Source of the DNA: Microbacteriaceae bacterium
Lineage (GTDB): Bacteria; Actinomycetota; Actinomycetes; Actinomycetales; Microbacteriaceae
Direction of reading: 5' to 3'
Assembly (NCBI GenBank): GCA_027491295.1
Contig: JAIXWK010000003.1
Location: 248,001 to 312,000 of the forward strand
DNA: 64,000 bases
Under the pieces are notes generated by a model. The model saw only the letters and a list, made by a program, of their open reading frames with translations. It was not told the DNA's origin and ran no database searches. Numbering within the stretch: position 1 is the first letter of the stretch; the number at the start of each line of letters is the position of its first letter. Shown one piece after another: positions 62,319 to 64,000 of this stretch. The position numbers and the translations under genes are program-made.

Positions 62319-64000
62319 ATGACTAATCCCCTAATGCAACCATCCCAGCTAGACAACGAGCTTCCAGATTTCGCAAACCTGCGTGACGAGCACTACCTGT
62401 CAGCCTTTGAGCGCGCGGTAGCTGAGCACAATAAAGAAATCTCAGCAATCCTGGCCCAGCCAACCGTAACCTTCGAGAACACTCTTGAGGCGATGGAGCG
62501 CTCGGGCGGGCTATTGAGCACGATGCTGATGGTCTTCTACAACAAGTCTTCAAGCGACACCAACGAGACCCTCCAGGAGCTGGAGGCAGAAATTGCGCCT
62601 CGATTTGCAGCCCACATGGACAGCATTCGCCTCAACCCAGCGCTTTACGCCCGCATCACAGAGCTTGACTCAAAGCGTTCAGAGCTCGGCCTCGATACCG
62701 CCAGCAATCGCCTCCTTAGCAAGTACTTAGAGGATTTCAATTTTGCGGGGGCTGGACTTAGCGAAGCATCTCGCAAGCGGGTAGCGCAGATCAATGAGCG
62801 CTTGAGCTCTTTAGAGGCAGAGTTTGACAAGAGACTGCTGGCCGACACCAACGACCTTGCTGTTGAACTCAGCGATGACTCCCGCCTAGGTGGTTTGACC
62901 AAGGATGAAATTGACAGCCTTGCGCAGGCTGCTACCGAGCGTGGCAAAACGGGCTTTATCATTCCACTTCTGAACTACTCCGGACACCCATTGATTGCTG
63001 CCCTGGAGGATCGTGAGCTTCGCCAGGAGCTAATGGAACGCACACTGTCCCGTGGCTCTCGAGGAAACTCGAATGACACCAGCAGCGTAATCAAGGAACT
63101 TTTGGACCTCAGACGCGAAAAGGCTGCGCTATTCGGCTTCGCCAACTACGCGCAGTACGTTCTTACTCAGCAAACCGCCAAGAGCCCGGACCGAGTTCAC
63201 GAGGTTCTTCGCAAGATTGCCCCGGTTGCCAAGCGCAATGCCGTTGCCGAAGGCGAGGTATTGGCCTCACTAATGCAGCGTGAAGTCGGTGCGTCGGATC
63301 TTCGTTCTTGGGACTGGGATCGCTACACCGAGCAGCAGCGCAAGGAAAAGTACTCCATCGACACCTCGGTACTGAAGCCTTACTTTGAACTGACCCGAGT
63401 TCTAGAAGACGGTGTTTTCTTTGCCGCTGGTCAGCTATACGGCTTGAAGTTCACCAGACGCCCAGACCTTGTCGCCTACCACCCTGATGCAAATGTTTAT
63501 CAGGTTGACTTCGAGGATGGTTCACGCTGTGGGCTTTACATCTTTGACCCATACGCGCGCCCATCCAAGCGCGGTGGCGCTTGGATGAATAACCTGGTTG
63601 ACCAGTCACACCTGCTTGGTAAGTTGCCGGTTGTTGTGAACAACATGAACATTCCAAAACCAGCAACAGGCAACCCATCGCTTATGACTTTGGATGAGGT
63701 GAACACACTGTTCCATGAGTTTGGTCACACCCTGCACGGGTTGCTTTCCGACGTGAAGTATCCAAGATTCTCTGGCACCAGCGTTGAGCGGGACTTTGTT
63801 GAGTTCCCATCCCAGGTGAACGAGATGTGGATGCTTTGGCCAGAGGTGTTGCAGAACTACGCAATCCACCACAAGACCGGAGAGAAGCTCTCCCTGGATT
63901 GGATCGACAAGTTGCAGGCCACTGAAACCTTCAACCAGGGCTTTGCGACCACGCACTACCTACAGGCAGCCATCTTGGATCTTGCGATGCACGAAGCTAC
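62319..64000 (+). CDS. M3-family oligopeptidase / peptidyl-dipeptidase (runs past the window end)
   Basis: Open frame from ATG 62319 (MTNPLMQPSQLDNELPDFANLRDEHYLSAFERA); FHEFGHTLHG zinc motif in frame at about 63711. Confidence 0.92.
   Translation, partial: MTNPLMQPSQLDNELPDFANLRDEHYLSAFERAVAEHNKEISAILAQPTVTFENTLEAMERSGGLLSTMLMVFYNKSSSDTNETLQELEAEIAPRFAAHMDSIRLNPALYARITELDSKRSELGLDTASNRLLSKYLEDFNFAGAGLSEASRKRVAQINERLSSLEAEFDKRLLADTNDLAVELSDDSRLGGLTKDEIDSLAQAATERGKTGFIIPLLNYSGHPLIAALEDRELRQELMERTLSRGSRGNSNDTSSVIKELLDLRREKAALFGFANYAQYVLTQQTAKSPDRVHEVLRKIAPVAKRNAVAEGEVLASLMQREVGASDLRSWDWDRYTEQQRKEKYSIDTSVLKPYFELTRVLEDGVFFAAGQLYGLKFTRRPDLVAYHPDANVYQVDFEDGSRCGLYIFDPYARPSKRGGAWMNNLVDQSHLLGKLPVVVNNMNIPKPATGNPSLMTLDEVNTLFHEFGHTLHGLLSDVKYPRFSGTSVERDFVEFPSQVNEMWMLWPEVLQNYAIHHKTGEKLSLDWIDKLQATETFNQGFATTHYLQAAILDLAMHEA

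Overview
The window is a dense, housekeeping-type chromosomal segment from a small-genome, moderate-GC actinobacterium, probably Microbacteriaceae-like (inferred from gene content and order). I saw no prophage, IS element, CRISPR array or rRNA. In order it contains: the 3' end of aceE; a PucR-type regulator with fabD-fabH-acpP-fabF; tdk; a secreted pullulanase; DedA; tRNA(CAU); a GT4 glycosyltransferase; a DMT-like membrane protein; def; azlCD; tRNA-Asn; dnaG-dgt-dusB-glyS-uppS-recO-leuA-era-CNNM/CBS-ybeY-phoH-HIT-rsmE-dnaJ-hrcA-hemW-lepA; rpsT; holA-comEC-comEA-leuS-pabB; a class IV aminotransferase; SRAP; a DUF6504-like gene with dnaE2; Bax1-I; tRNA-Ala; rsfS-(tail-anchored protein)-nadD-(59-aa protein)-proA-proB-obg-rpmA-rplU-rne/rng; VKOR; ndk-DUF4233-folC-ileS; valS; and a truncated M3 peptidase. 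The most interesting signals are: (1) a leucine-rich 13-aa leader ORF with competing hairpins upstream of leuA; (2) a perfect LexA/SOS box in front of a DUF6504-dnaE2 operon that has no imuA/imuB beside it and sits next to SRAP; (3) a CIRCE element overlapping the hrcA start; (4) two divergent promoter regions sharing a symmetric TAATCTAG -10 core; (5) a 59-aa membrane protein missing from the ORF track; and (6) proteins with unusual tails or repeats, namely a GT4 with a basic coiled-coil tail and a tail-anchored protein with duplicated LTRRxLRELE motifs. Family assignments were made by eye from motifs; no searches were run.
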